Positions 42,524 to 54,290 of a stretch of 64,000 nucleotides of DNA are shown here, piece by piece. The notes beneath the pieces were generated by a model, which was given only the letters and a program-made list of their open reading frames with translations, did no database searches and was not told the DNA's origin. Made by a program: the position numbers and the translations under genes. Each line of letters starts with the position of its first letter. The first letter of the stretch is position 1. This DNA is from Allomyces macrogynus ATCC 38327 (Eukaryota > Blastocladiomycota > Blastocladiomycetes > Blastocladiales > Blastocladiaceae), in NCBI GenBank assembly GCA_000151295.1, contig GG745331.1:651027-715026 (forward strand). Reading direction: 5' to 3'.

Positions 42524-44222
42524 TTATGCCAACTTCCCCACCGCCGCCTTGCGCTCCAGCGCGCGACCCGCACGATACAATCCGGCATCCACGAGCCCCG
42601 CGACCGTGGCCACGCCGCCCACGACAGCGCACAGCGACGTGAGCAGCTGGATTAGCGGCTTTTGCGTCTCCGACTGGATCACGCGCATGGCCGCCATGTC
42701 AAAGTTGAAGAAAACACCGGGCAACGCCGCGTGGCCCTGCCCACCGGGACCCGACACGTCGCGATGGTGCTCGGTCACGGCAAACTGGTTCGTGATCACG
42801 GTCGTGCCGTTCAGGTAGGTGTACTCGGTGCCGACCACCTTGAGGACTACCGTGCGCGAAAAAAAGTGGTGAGAAGAACGGAAGAGCGCATCTCGACGAC
42901 GGCGGGCACAAATAAGCATACAATATTGGATCAAGTGGCTCCCTGGAACAGCAAGGGCGGATGGGTGAGCGACGCTCGACAAACCAGATAAAAAGGCTAT
43001 GGAAACGTACGATCGCTCGGCACCTGCACCTCGAGCCAATCCAGCGGGTTTTTGATACCCTTGACCATGGGCCCAAACGACAGGTGGTGGATCGTGTGGC
43101 TAAAATCAAACTGGCGCGAGAGGAGCGCCGAAATGTCGTGCACGTGCGTTGCCGCTTGATCAAACGAACGGCCGGGTGCAAAGTGGAAATTGCCCGCAAC
43201 TACGAAGAAGCGCGTGGAAAATGTGAGAATCCAGGGTCAGCGAAACACGAGCGGGAATATTGAGCGTACCCTTATTTACGGTCAGCTTGCCGTGGATATT
43301 GCATCCTTCCTTTTCGCGTGCCTTCATCTTTTCGGCGTAGCCTTCGCGGACACACTACAGCGGACACGGCCAGAGCATTAGCCAAGGAGCGGCCAATCCG
43401 TCGCTCTCCACCCACCGGCAACCCATTCCAAGCAAAGAACGAACCTGCTCCATGTGGTCAAGCTTCGTGAATGCCCACCCCTGTCGCCCGTACGCCTCCT
43501 CGACATCCTGGCAGGTGTTGCAGCACCCCGACTCTGGCGGCTTGGCGCCATAGCACGACCCGCACTTGGCCTCCTTTTTGGGCGCGTCCGACTTACCGTC
43601 GTCGGCCTTGGCCACGTCCGTCTTCTTGACCGTGTTGCCGATTTGCTCTACGCGCGAATCAAAAATGAGCCCCAATGTAACGACTGAGCAGTGCACGGCT
43701 ATCGAAGCAAGTAACAGCGACGTACCGCGCTCCGGTGGACTGTCGACCACGACGTTGCCCGCCGGGTCGAGCCGCGTCTTGAACACGTCGTACGTGAGGC
43801 CGTTGTGGTGCTCGCCCGACACGTCCATGACGTCCATCGAAATGACTATCGTGCGTATCACCCGATCAGCGCGAATCGGTGCGCGCATCGCGAACGTGTA
43901 GAGTCAAGACGCACGCATGCACGGAACACGCGGGAACGTGATGTTCAGGTAAATGTCCATCTTTTCCTTGCGTGCCGGGTCGACAATGAGCCGCGTGTGG
44001 TGCTCGGGCGTCATGTAATCCATCCACTCGGACGCGACGAGCAGCAGGATCACAATCGCGCTCACGAGCGTCACTGTCAGCGAACATGCGTCAGCGACAT
44101 TCTTTGGTCACAGCATGGATTGACCAAGGCGTACCGATGCCGCCTGTGCGCGTGCGGATACGGAAATCATCGAGCGGCTTGGCATACGCGTCGAACGATC
44201 GGAGCGTGGAAGGTGCCGACAT
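42524..44222 (-). CDS. ERV46: ER-Golgi cargo receptor Erv46 (ERGIC3 family)
   Basis: COPII vesicle membrane protein that with Erv41 retrieves luminal ER proteins. Seven exons (44222-44135, 44073-43915, 43845-43726, 43647-43445, 43354-43270, 43199-43011, 42846-42524) give 388 aa with consistent phases. Diagnostic segments: LRSFDAYAKPLDDFRIRT at the start, first membrane helix VTLVSAIVILLLVASEW, NITFPRVPC followed by MDVMDVSGE, then the Cys cluster CGSCYGAKPPESGCCNTC with DVEEAYGRQGWAF, EGCNIHGKLTVNKVAGNFHF, and FDFSHTIHHLSFG. The second membrane helix lies near the C-terminus (LTSLCAVVGGVATVAGLVDA). The Cys motif is redox-related in the Erv41/46 family. Most donors here are GTNCG. Confidence 0.96.
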
Positions 44223-44828
44223 GGTGCAAACGTCGCGAACTGCAGCGCAGCGTCTGCGTCACGGTGCCGGAATCTATCGTGACGGGTGGTTTGTGCATTG
44301 TTAGGCGACCGTGTATTGGTCAGCGCTCTGCGAAGTCGTCTTTGGGCTTTTTGTTGCAGCAGCGACTTGGCTCGCAAACTTGTCGATCGATCATGGCGCT
44401 TGCGCTGAGCACCAAGTTAATTGCCATGACCGCGTGCCTTGACATTACCAATTGCTGGGAGTACTGCGTCGCTGACGGCGATGGCCGTGCTGGGTCCGAG
44501 GTATTTGACGAGAAACGTCGAAGTGCGATGACGCGTCTTTGGCCAAAACGCCGTCATGTCTTGCGGTGTGATGTGGACGCCATGCTCACTTCAAACGAGC
44601 CAGTCCATTTCTCGCGACCACATTCGTTTTCTCCTCCAACCCGAGAGAGTCGACCAAAAAGCAATCTTATTCGGACCTACCGTCGCCTCGATTGAACTAG
44701 GTGGAGAGCGGCGGGGCGCAAGAGCTGCAGGAAAGCGCAACAGAGCGATACACGACACAGAAAACCAAAAACCCAACACGGCAATGAGGAAAACAAAACC
44801 ACACCCACAACGGCCAACGAATCACTGC
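44223..44828. other. Region between ERV46 start and LARS stop
   Basis: About 600 bp; both neighbours are on the minus strand, so it should contain the ERV46 promoter and the LARS 3' end. No gene seen. Confidence 0.5.
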
Positions 44829-47800
44829 TTACTCGAAATCGATCTTGATCCCCGGGTTGCCCGGCAGCGCGAGCTCGGCCTTCTTGGCCTCCTCGCCGTC
44901 AAGGTCCTTGGCCTCGGAGCTCTTGACGACAATGTCCATGTTGACCGACTTTTGAATGAGCCCAACGTTGGTGCGCACCATGGCGTCCTCGTTGAAGATG
45001 AGCGCGCGGTCAAACGCCTTGGCGCCGACCACGTTGATCTGCTTCTTGATCTCGTTGACAAACGGCATGGCCTTCTTGTTCTTGAGCAGACCCGACGCCT
45101 TGAGCGCGGCAATATCCTTGCCCTGCCAGTCGCCCTTGGTCTCGGCATAGACCTTCTTGAGCAGGACCAGCAGATCCTCTTGCCACTGCGGGTACTTATC
45201 GGCAATCAAGATTGTGCACTTGCGCTTGGCACCGGCCGCGGGAGCCGGCTTCTTCTTCTTGAGCAGCGCCGCCTCGGTCGTGCGAATCGAGTAGATGAGC
45301 CCCTTGAGGTATTCGGCCGCGGCCAAGACATCGGCCTCCGGGTCCTCCTTGAACGTGGGCCACGCCGCGCTGAGCACCGACGTCTTGTGCCCGAGCGCCG
45401 TCTGGTAGAGCCAGTCGCACCAGTGCGGCGTGATCGGGGCCATGATCACGGCCTGCAGTTCGAGGAACTCGCGCACCAAATCGCGGTGCATGCCCTCGCC
45501 CGTGAGCGCCGTCGTCTCGCGGTACCAGTCACGCGCGTCCTGAAACTCAAAGAAGGCGAGCTTGAGGGCCTCGCGGAACATCATGTGCGCGTACTGCGTG
45601 TCGGCGCCGCGCACGAGCGTGATCATGCGCGACTTGAAGACGCGGTCGGCAAACGAGTAGGCGCCCGTGCGCAAGGTCGACAGCGACGCCATGGTCTCGG
45701 TGCACCACTCTTTTTGCGTGAAGAGACGCAGAATCGCCGCGTTGGCCGTCGCGTCCACAAAGTTGGCGTCCTCGACCGAATCGCCCGCATCGGCCATGGC
45801 AAACCGCGTGCCGTCGGCACCGTACCGCTCGAGCGCGTCGGCAACCGTCAGGAACGTGCCCGTCGACTTGGACATCTTCTCCGAGTTGAAGAGCAAGTGG
45901 CCATTGACACGAATGCCGCGCGGCCAGTACTTTTCGGGGAACAGGCACGTGTGGTTGTAGAGGAAGAAGGTCAAATGGTTGCCGATCAGGTCCTTGCCCG
46001 AGACGCGCAGGTCGAGCGGGTAGAAATACTGGAACTCCTTGCGCATCACGTCGAGGTAGCCCTTGGGCACGCGCGCGTCCTGCGGATAGGTCGCCGCCTC
46101 GTTAAAGATGTACTCCCACACGGCGTCGGTCATGTCCTCGGGCGCGATCGCGACCTTGCCCGGCAGCTTGCCCTCGAGGTCCGAGTGCAGGTAGTGGCAG
46201 ATCGTGTAGTAGGCCATGTAGATGGTCGAGTCCGAGAGCGACTCGATCAAGAACTGAGGGTCCCACGGCAGGCGCGTGCCGAGCCCAAACGACCTCGCGC
46301 ACGCCCACTGGTTGAGCCAGTCGAGCGTCTGTTGGAAGGCGTTGCGCGTCTCCGGGTGGTATGTGTTGAGCTGCTCGAGCGCCCGCTTGGTCTCGGCGCG
46401 CCACTTCTCCTCGCCGTAGTCGAGATACCACTGGTCGCAAAGGTTGACCACACACTCGTCGCCCGAGCGCGAGATCACATCCTTTTCGGGCTCCGAGTAG
46501 ACAATGGCGAGCCCAGCGTCGACGAGCTGCTGGCGAATCAAAGGCTTGGCATCGGCGACCGACTTGCCCTTGTAGGCGCCAATCACCATCGTGCCCGAGT
46601 AGAAGCCCTCCTTGTAGACGAGCTCCTTGGCCTTGTCGAGCTGCACGCGGTCCTTGGGCGACGCAATTTTCAAGTCGTCGCACGCCTTGACGGCCGACAT
46701 GTTGCCAAACGACGGCGTCTGAATAATGGCAATCGGGTCGTACTTGGCAATCCACTCGGCCTTGATGCCGTAGAACTCGGGCTTCTTCTTGAGGTCGCGC
46801 GTCATCGTGTAGTCGTCGGGCGAGTCCGACGGCACCGACGTGACGACACCAGTCCCCTTGTTAGCGAGCACATGCTCGAGCGGCAGCACGTAGACGTGGT
46901 CGTAGGCCGACAGCGGCGCCTTGACGGCGGTACCAATCAAATCGTTGCCTGAAATCGTCGCGAGACGCACGGGCTTGCCCTTGGTCTTGGCAAACCCTTG
47001 GAAGGCCATGTTGCGCGCGGCGCGCTCGGTGCAGACAAACACCTCCTTGTCGTTGATCTCCCAAAAGCCGTACTCGAGGTCGCGGCCGACAAACGTGTTT
47101 GTCTGACCGTACATGGTCTCCGGACGCAGCGTCGCGGCAACGAGGAAGACCTTCTTGTTCTTGAGCGAGGCCAGGATCGACTTGAGCTTGGGATTCTCGA
47201 CCTTGTTGGTGATCACCTCCATCTTAATCCCCGTGTACTCTTGCGGCCCGACGCCCTCGCCCGTCTGGCGGTCGTGGTCCATGCAAGGCTGCTGGTCCTT
47301 GTCGGACCAAATCGTGAGCCGCTCGCCAAACTTAACCTTGGACAGCGCGTGCAGCTTGTTGAACTGCCAGCGAATAAACGAGTCGTAGTAGGGGTTCACG
47401 TCGGTGGTGATAAACGAGCGGCGCCAGTCGACTTTGCAGCCCATCTTCTTCATGTCGGAAATGGCGCGGGGCGGGAAGTACTGCAGCCAGTAGAGCGGGT
47501 CGGCAAACTTGTGGATCTCGACGCGGTTCACGCCCATCGACTCCATGATCTGCCACTGGTACTTGGCCGGGCCCGTCTTGGCCGCGACCTTGCTGTGTTT
47601 CTTGACGATCTTGGTCGGGTCGACGTTGGCAGAGGCCATTTGCGCCTCGAGCTCCTTTTGCCGCTGCGCCTCGGCCTCGGCCTTGGCGAGCTCGGCGGAC
47701 ACGCCTATTTCGTGTCAGTTTGTGAGCATCTATCCGCTCGGCCATCTCCTCCCCATCACTGCCACGACCGACGCGTCATGTCATTCAAGAAGAAAAAAAG

Positions 47801-48318
47801 AGAAGACGTACGCTCAAAGTTCTCAAAGTTCTGGCCAAACAGCTCAACCTCGCGCTTGAGCTTGTCGGCGCAAGCCTTGATGGGCATGCCCGTGCAGTGG
47901 AACCCGAGCGGCAGCAGGACCGTCTTGCCCTTGAGGCGTTCGTACCCGGCCGCAAACTCGACCTTGGAGAACGAGAAAAAGTGGCCAAGATGCAGACGGC
48001 CGTTCATGTAGGGGTACGGGAACGTGGCGTGGAACTTGGGCTTGGTCATGTCAGCGGGCACGTCGGCCTCGAACAGCTTGGCGGCCTCCCACTGTGCCTG
48101 CATCTCGGCCTCGAGAGCCATGAGCGTGTCACGCTTGACCGTCGACTACGGTGGTCCAAAGTCGCCACATCAGAATTGGTTCTGTTTCACGGGAAGAATT
48201 CGACGGCTCCGGCGCGATCTCGTCAAAGCAATCGCTCGCTTCGTTGAGAGCCGTCGTAGGTCGGCCGGGCGGCCGGGCGGCAACGCTGCGTGCGCACCTT
48301 GACTTCCACGGTCGTCAT
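44829..48318 (-). CDS. LARS1: Cytosolic leucyl-tRNA synthetase
   Basis: Class Ia synthetase charging tRNA-Leu in the cytosol. Three exons (48318-48298, 48145-47812, 47704-44829) give 1076 aa, close to yeast Cdc60 (about 1090). The first coding exon is only 21 nt (MTTVEVK), joined in phase 0 to [12 protein letters not shown]. The HIGH-type signature is HLGHF within [18 protein letters not shown] (about residue 59) and the KMSKS loop is [11 protein letters not shown] (about residue 725). The archaeal/eukaryotic-type editing domain lies between them, with the threonine-rich [13 protein letters not shown] and later [12 protein letters not shown], both editing-site motifs. The anticodon-binding region and a lysine-rich linker (LLKKKKPAP) follow. 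No transit peptide, so cytosolic. Confidence 0.97.
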
Positions 48319-48784
48319 GATGGCGGCTTGGACTTGATCGAGGAGTACAGAGCGAGAAGTGGGCGAAATTGTTGATCGGCGCAGTCCAAGTGCAGCGAGT
48401 GCCGTCGTGCTCGCGGTCCAGTTGTCGGTGCTCGTGCTCGCGCGCGTCGTCCTGCTCGTGGTCGTGGCCGTCGTGAGCTGCCGACGCGGCGTGCAGGAAC
48501 GAAGCGATCAAAAGCGGACTGGCGGCTGTCCCTGCCAAAGAGTCACGCCAGTCCACGCGACTTGCGATTCATCCTCGGCTGACTTGTCGAGCTGCCAAAT
48601 CCATCCGACCGTGTTCTGCCTCTGCGCCGTTTTCAAATCAAATCGATGGTGCAGCTTTCGCTCCAGCGCTTCGACTTCCACCACCAACTTGTCGTTCGAC
48701 GTTACCGACCACAACCAGCACCGGCGACGTTCTTGTCAACCCGTACCAGCAATACCGAACGAGAACCAGACCAGTGACCCTGCA
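48319..48784. promoter_or_regulatory. Divergent upstream region of LARS1 and GLRX3
   Basis: About 465 bp between diverging starts, expected to carry both promoters. No distinctive motif was recognised. Confidence 0.45.
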
Positions 48785-50125
48785 ATGACCGCGCGCGCAC
48801 CCGCCAACCTGCACGTCGCCAAGGACGACGATGATTTCGGCCAGCTCCTCGAAGCCAAGGTCAAGAGCTCGGTCGTGGTGCTCAACTTCCACGCCGACTG
48901 GGCGCCGCAATGCGTGCAAATGAACGAGGTCTTTTCCGAGCTCGCCAAGCTGCACGCTAATGTCGACTTTGTCATGGTTCGGTGCCCATGCTTGCTCGCG
49001 CAACTCAACCACGAATTGGTTCCTGACGCAACGCCGGTCGCCGCGTAGATTGAGGCCGAGGAGCTCCCGGACACATCGGAGACGTTTGAAGTGTCGGCGG
49101 TCCCGTCGTTTGTCGTGATCAAGGTACTTTTTACTCACGGCGTTCGCCAAATTCATCCATGGACCCAACTCACCATCGCGTCCCGAATTCTCTGCAGAAT
49201 GGCCGTCCTGTTGAGCGCGTCAACGGCGCCAATGCTCTCGAGCTGACCAACGCGGTCGAAAAGCACGCCAAGACGGCCACTTCGTCCAACGCCACACCCG
49301 CATCGGCCGACAAGGCTGCGAGCTCTGCACCCGAGCCCTTGAGCGCCGCGGCCATGGAGGCGCGGCTCAAGCAGCTCATCAACATGGCGCCTATGGTGCT
49401 GTTCATGAAGGGCACGCCGCAGCAGCCCAAGTGCGGGTTCTCGCGGCAGACGATTGAGCTGCTGAGTAAATATAATGCGCGCTACTCGACGTTCAACATC
49501 TTGGCCGACGAACAAGTGCGGCAAGGTACGTTCTCCACCGTCTGCCGACTGGATGCGACGTGGGATTGAGGAAATTGACCCCGTCGCGGACCGATTTTTT
49601 AGCGCTCAAGGTCTTCTCCAACTGGCCCACCTACCCGCAGCTCTACATCAACGGCGAATTGATTGGCGGGCTCGATATTCTCAAGGAGCTCGACGCCACG
49701 GGCGAGTTGCAGGAGCTCATCCCGACTGACGAGGACCTCAACACGCGACTCGGCAAGCTCATCAAGCGCGCGCCGCTCATGATTTTCATCAAAGGCACGC
49801 CGAGTGCCCCGCGGTGCGGCTTTTCCAAGCAACTGGTACGCTTTTCGTTGGCATTGCTTAGCGCTCCACCGCTCGACCAAGTCCTGTCCTGACATTTTTG
49901 CTCGCGTTCCAGATTGGCATCCTGAACGACCTCAAGGCCACCTATGACTACTTTGATATCTTGACCGACGACGAGGTGCGGCAAGGGCTCAAGGTTTTCT
50001 CCGACTGGCCCACCTACCCGCAAGTCTACATCAAGGGCGAATTGGTCGGTGGGCTCGACATTGTCAAGGAAATGATTGCCTCAGGCGATTTCCAGTCGAT
50101 GCTCGACGACGCGCTTAAGGTCTAG
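48785..50125 (+). CDS. GLRX3: Multidomain monothiol glutaredoxin (Trx-Grx-Grx)
   Basis: Cytosolic/nuclear iron-sulfur-cluster-binding glutaredoxin of the PICOT/Grx3/4 type, involved in iron sensing and Fe-S delivery. Five exons (48785-48976, 49049-49123, 49198-49525, 49603-49835, 49913-50125) give 346 aa (human GLRX3 335). An N-terminal thioredoxin-like domain carries [12 protein letters not shown], the same WAPQC motif as human PICOT, and [13 protein letters not shown]. Two glutaredoxin domains follow, each with a CGFS active site ([10 protein letters not shown] and RCGFSKQL) and the repeated segment [20 protein letters not shown] / [20 protein letters not shown]. Two Grx domains, as in animals and plants, differ from the single-Grx Grx3/4 of yeasts. 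All phases agree. Confidence 0.96.
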
Positions 50126-50255
50126 TCGCTGTTGCTTCGCTCTTTTGAGATAAAATAACAACGTACACGCACGATTTTGAACCCGCACATGGAGAACACG
50201 CCAAGATATGTATTTACAAGCCAGCGAGCGACGCAAAAGCAAAAGGCAGGACAAT

Positions 50256-51178
50256 TCACGTCTTGTTCTCCTGCTTCTTTTTCCTTGGTGCCTCGTCCTT
50301 GACCTTCTGGTCCTTCTTGTCCTTTTTGTCCTTTTTGCTCTTCTTCTTCTTCTTCTTCTCCTTCTCGCCCTTCTTGGCCTTTTTGGCCGTCTTCTCCTTC
50401 TTGTCCTTTTTGCGCTTCTTTGCGTCGCCAGAGTCGGCCGGAGACGACGGATCTGCTGGCGATGCGTCGTCGGCATCGACCTTATCGCGCGTGCGCTTCT
50501 TGGCCTGCGGTAATGGCGGTGCGCTCGCCTCCGTCTCTGCGGCGACCGACCCAATCGCGAGCAACTTCTTGCCGAGCTCGCCGTCAGACCGCAACACCTT
50601 ACCGAGCGTGTTGGCGCGCGCTCCTTTGGCTGCGGTCCTCCCCTCGCAAATCGCGAGCAATTCTGCGTCGGTCAAGTTCATCGAGTAGTCCTTCTTCTCG
50701 TCGTCGTCCTCGTCCTTGGCCTGCTTGGCCTCGGCAGGCGTCGCCTTGACAAACATGGCCGCGAGCGGATCGTCCTCGTCAGGCAGAACGTAGGTCGCGC
50801 CGAGATTGACGGCGAGCGCCTTGGCCTTCTTTTCCTTGGCCGAAACCGCAACAGACCCGTCGTCGGCCGCGGCAATCACAATTTGCGCCGTTGACTTGTT
50901 GTAGAGGTGGTCCCACCACTGGAACGAAAAGTCGGTCTTGCCCTGGCCAATGCCCTTGTTGTCGGCCTTGCGCGATACGCGCACGTGCGTCGTGATGCCC
51001 TGCTCCTTTTTGCCGAGTCCTTGGCCCCTAATTCGCGGATGGGCGGGGATAGGCGGGTATGAGCGGTCGTCATTGGATTGTGTTGAGGGTGCATTGGAAC
51101 CACTCACTCTTTCCAGCCAAAACGCTTTAGTTGTTCCTCGCCGAATCGCACGGATGTGGACGGGGCTGCGGTCGACAT
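50256..51178 (-). CDS. GPATCH4: G-patch domain protein of the GPATCH4 type
   Basis: Probable nucleolar RNA-helicase cofactor of 280 aa in two exons (51178-51108 and 51027-50256). The G-patch is split by the 80-bp intron and reads FGEEQLKRFGWKEGQGLGKK then EQGITTHVRVSRKADNKGIG, followed by FSFQWWDHLYNKSTAQIVI, the WW-x-x-L/H-x-N-K signature of GPATCH4 rather than other G-patch proteins. The donor is GTGAGT, one of the few canonical ones in this window. The C-terminal third is a Lys-rich nuclear/nucleolar tail (repeats of KKDKK, KKKKKKSK). G-patch proteins activate DEAH helicases such as DHX15; the particular helicase here is not known. Confidence 0.93.
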
Positions 51179-51289
51179 CTTTTTGAATCTTTCCGCGTGC
51201 AGCAAGTTGGGATGGTTGGATGGCGCCTGCTCGTCGTCAAATCGGTGACGATCGGTGCGGGTCTTCCGTGATGGAGCAAGCTTCTGTCA

Positions 51290-51651
51290 AGTCGATCACA
51301 CTTAGTCACGGGTATGGTTTCCATCTTCTTGAGGGTGGGCGACAACACATCGACACACCAGCGCCTGTTCTCGGACAAGAAGTGAACAGGAGTGAACAGC
51401 ACCGTTCGTTTGCGAAACGTCGGGACCTGAACTGCGACATCCACAATGGGTCGCCGAGTTCCATGGGACTGGTTGGCCAGATCGGGTGCAAACTCTTCAA
51501 GATCCTTGAGGCTCTTCATCGCAAGAAACTGGCGCCGGAGAAAGTAAAAGACACGGAGCCAGATCTTGAGCGGGAGTTCCTTAGGGCCCAAGTTATTGGT
51601 CAGTTCTGGGTGCATCGACGTGTGCGCCTGGCTCGAGAATTTCGATTGCAA
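51290..51651 (-). pseudogene. Possible F-box-like gene remnant
   Basis: A minus-strand frame contains ELPLKIWLRVFYFLRRQFLA, similar in pattern to the start of an F-box (LP-x-E/K-I-W-x-x-V/I-F-x-x-L), followed by LKDLEEFAPDLANQSH. Just upstream, in another frame, MATIPIRALEGIGLIAIEIL begins with an ATG near 51694. Neither is a complete gene and no splice link is convincing. It may be a decayed member of an F-box family or chance. Confidence 0.2.
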
Positions 51652-52398
51652 TTAAGCCAATGCCCTCGAGCGCGCGAATCGGGATTGTGGCCATGATTGT
51701 GACAGAGAGTCGGCCAAGTGTTGAGACTGGTCAAAGAGCGTCGGATTGGAGGACGGTGCAAGTCGGTCGACCAACTCAGCGACAGGAGCGGACAGGTGTC
51801 CCGAAATCAATAGAGGAAATGGGAATTCGTGCTTGAAGTGCGTGATCCGAGTGCGGCAAGTGCTTGTCGCGGTCAGGCCGAGTCGAAAGGAATGGTATGT
51901 CGTTTGGCATGAGTATCAGCATGATCGTGAAACTGTCTTGGACGCTCATCATCTTGACCGCATGATGTCTGTATTACTTCCCCTCAAAACCAGGTCGTGC
52001 CGCGACCTTTCTTCAATTTGCACTATCTTCCGTATCGTTTCTTCATGGTTTGAGCCCTTTGACATTGTCGCTTTCCGGTCAGTTCGTCGCTTTTAGTTGG
52101 GCTTCTTCGGCATCTCATTTTGACGTGACCTGACAGGTGGTGGCCAGTCTTGTCGACTTTCGTGAACAATCGCCCCCGCGCTGTACCTCTGCCAGCTCAA
52201 ACAGGTCGGATGCCAGACACGCTCTCGCGGATCACCACACGGTTCGCACAACAGCTTGCCGTGGACTCTCCCTAAATCAATCCATCGGCTCCTCAGAACA
52301 CAACACAGATCATCGCAAGCAACCGAGACACTATATCAAATGCGCAATGGAATCATGACGGAACAGCAATGGCCAAACATCTATGGCCAACCATCGCA
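51652..52398. other. Gene-free stretch downstream of CFA synthase
   Basis: About 750 bp of lower GC content. No ORF with protein-like content was recognised. Confidence 0.5.
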
Positions 52399-54290
52399 TC
52401 AATCTGACCCCATCCCAGAATCCTCGCCCTCGATCGTGGCACCCGTCCGCCATGCGCGCTCCGGCAACCGCAAATCGCCCCGCGCAAACGGGCCCTCGAG
52501 CAACCGCTCACACCCTTCGCGCGACAGCACCACTTGGTAGACATCGATCACACGCGTCGCAAACCCGGCGGCACAATAGTCAAAGTAGTAGAGAAACTTG
52601 CGGAAGAACGTGTCGGACGCAATCTGTGCACGGCGCTTGAGCCCTTCAATCTCGTCGACTGACGCGTAGGCACCCTGCGCGACTTCGACCCCTTCGGTCG
52701 CGACCGACGGCGCGACATAATCGGGCTTGTCAGCACGCATGGCCCCATTCAACGCCATCGACGCAGCCGCGAGCTTGGCGACGCGCGGGTAGGTTGCGAC
52801 AAACCGGGCACGCCAGGCCTGCAGCGTCCGTGCGTAATGCGGCGCGAAATTCTCCATGTGCTCGATAATCAACTGGTTACCAGACCCAGCGTTCACGGTG
52901 CGCGCAATGTCTGTGACCGACGGCAAGAACCCGCCCGGGAAAATGTACCGCTGGATGAAATCGCACTTGCGCGAATACGCGTCGTACCGCGTCTCCGGCA
53001 TCGTGATCCCTTGCAAGACCATGATCCCGCGGCGCGGGTGCAGCATGCGGTGGCACACGTTGAAGTAGGTCGTCAGGTACTCTTTGCCGACGGCCTCGAT
53101 CATTTCAATTGAAATGAGCGCGTCGAAATGGCCGTCGTCGAACCGCTCCGGCAGTCGGCGGTAGTCGCAGAGCAGCACTTCGATCCGGTTGGCGGGAATG
53201 TACCCGCGCTGCTCAGCTGCGCGGATTCGGGCCTCGGCGAGCGCCTTTTGCTCGACCGAGAGCGTGACCGTCACGACGTGGCACCCGCCCGACCGGTGCA
53301 CGGCCTCGATGGCCAGCGCGCCCCACCCGGTGCCGATTTCGAGCAGCTTCGACGAGGGCGTGAGCTTGGCCTTGTCGATGATGCGGTGTAGCTTGCGTAG
53401 CTGCGCGGCCTCGAGCGTGTCGTTCTGGTCGGACCAGTCCCAGACGCCGCACGAATACATCATGCGCTCGTCGAGAAACGCCTGGAACATTCAATGAAAG
53501 AGGTCGAATTAGCGCAGCACAGGCGGAGAGACGGGGGAGTGGGAGGGCAACGCACCTCAAACATGTCGTTGGACAGGTCGTAGTGCGCCGAAATGTTGTT
53601 GAGCGAGTTCTTCAGCGTATTCGCAAGCCGCGTGTGCATCAGGTAGTCGAGCGAGTTGGTCAGGACCGAGACGAGCGTCGACGTGTCGTCGAGGTACGGC
53701 TTGTTGAGGACCATGAGCTGGATTTGCGGCAGAGAAGCAATGAGCGCACCTAATCGTTCGCGGCACATCTGGAGCTCCAAACCGCGCGTCACGTACCATC
53801 AAGAACGCCATCATGTTGTCGACGTCGACGTCGCCCGCCATGTACGCTTCGGCGAACCCCTAGATCGCGACGACAGATCGCGCGCGTCAGAACTCGTTGC
53901 CCCCTCAGAAAGAAGCCGGAATCGCGTCGAGCCAAAATCGCACCATGTCGCCGCCGAGAACGAGCCGCGTCCAAAACGAATCCGACTTGACGGTCAGCGT
54001 CGCGGCCAGATCTTCGTAGACGGTCGCCGTCTCTGGTGATGGCGGGAGCTCGCCGCCGAAACGGTGCGCGGTGCCATCGGGCTCGACAATCGAGATTTGG
54101 CCGTGACGGAGCTTTTGTAGCAGGGAGAGGAAGACGTTGCGGCCTGTATCGCGCGAGGATGATCGGAGCCGACCAGTCAGCGTCAACGTTTCGCGTGCCG
54201 TACGTGCGCGAGGAGGATGAGCTTACCGATGGACGGCAGCGGGTTGAGCGAGGAAAGGGATGTTGCGAGAGAGTGAAGGACAGAGGCCAT
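52399..54290 (-). CDS. Cyclopropane-fatty-acyl-phospholipid synthase family methyltransferase
   Basis: SAM-dependent enzyme that adds methylene (or methyl) to the double bond of acyl chains in phospholipids. Five exons (54290-54227, 54143-53944, 53859-53797, 53717-53556, 53481-52399) encode 523 aa. The N-terminal domain is typical of CFA synthases: LRHGQISIVEPDGTAHRFGG, then LGGDMGFAEAYMAGDVDVDN after splicing, and NISAHYDLSNDMF. The SAM fold has LLEIGTGWGALAIEAVHRSG (motif I), VTVTLSVEQKALAEARI, LLCDYRRLP and a conserved ISIEMIEAVG. The C-terminus has QRYIFPGGFLPSV, HYARTLQAWRARF and the final FRKFLYYFDYCAAGF, all CFA features. The family is mainly bacterial and scattered in fungi, consistent with old horizontal acquisition, though five introns show long residence. 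Confidence 0.93.

Noticed and set aside
44556..46952. 798-codon plus-strand ORF
   Set aside because: It is the complementary strand of the LARS1 main exon. GC-rich third positions keep antisense frames open; the Leu/Arg-rich translation matches no family.
51304..51696. Plus-strand frame opposite the F-box-like sequence
   Set aside because: No motif and no codon bias advantage.
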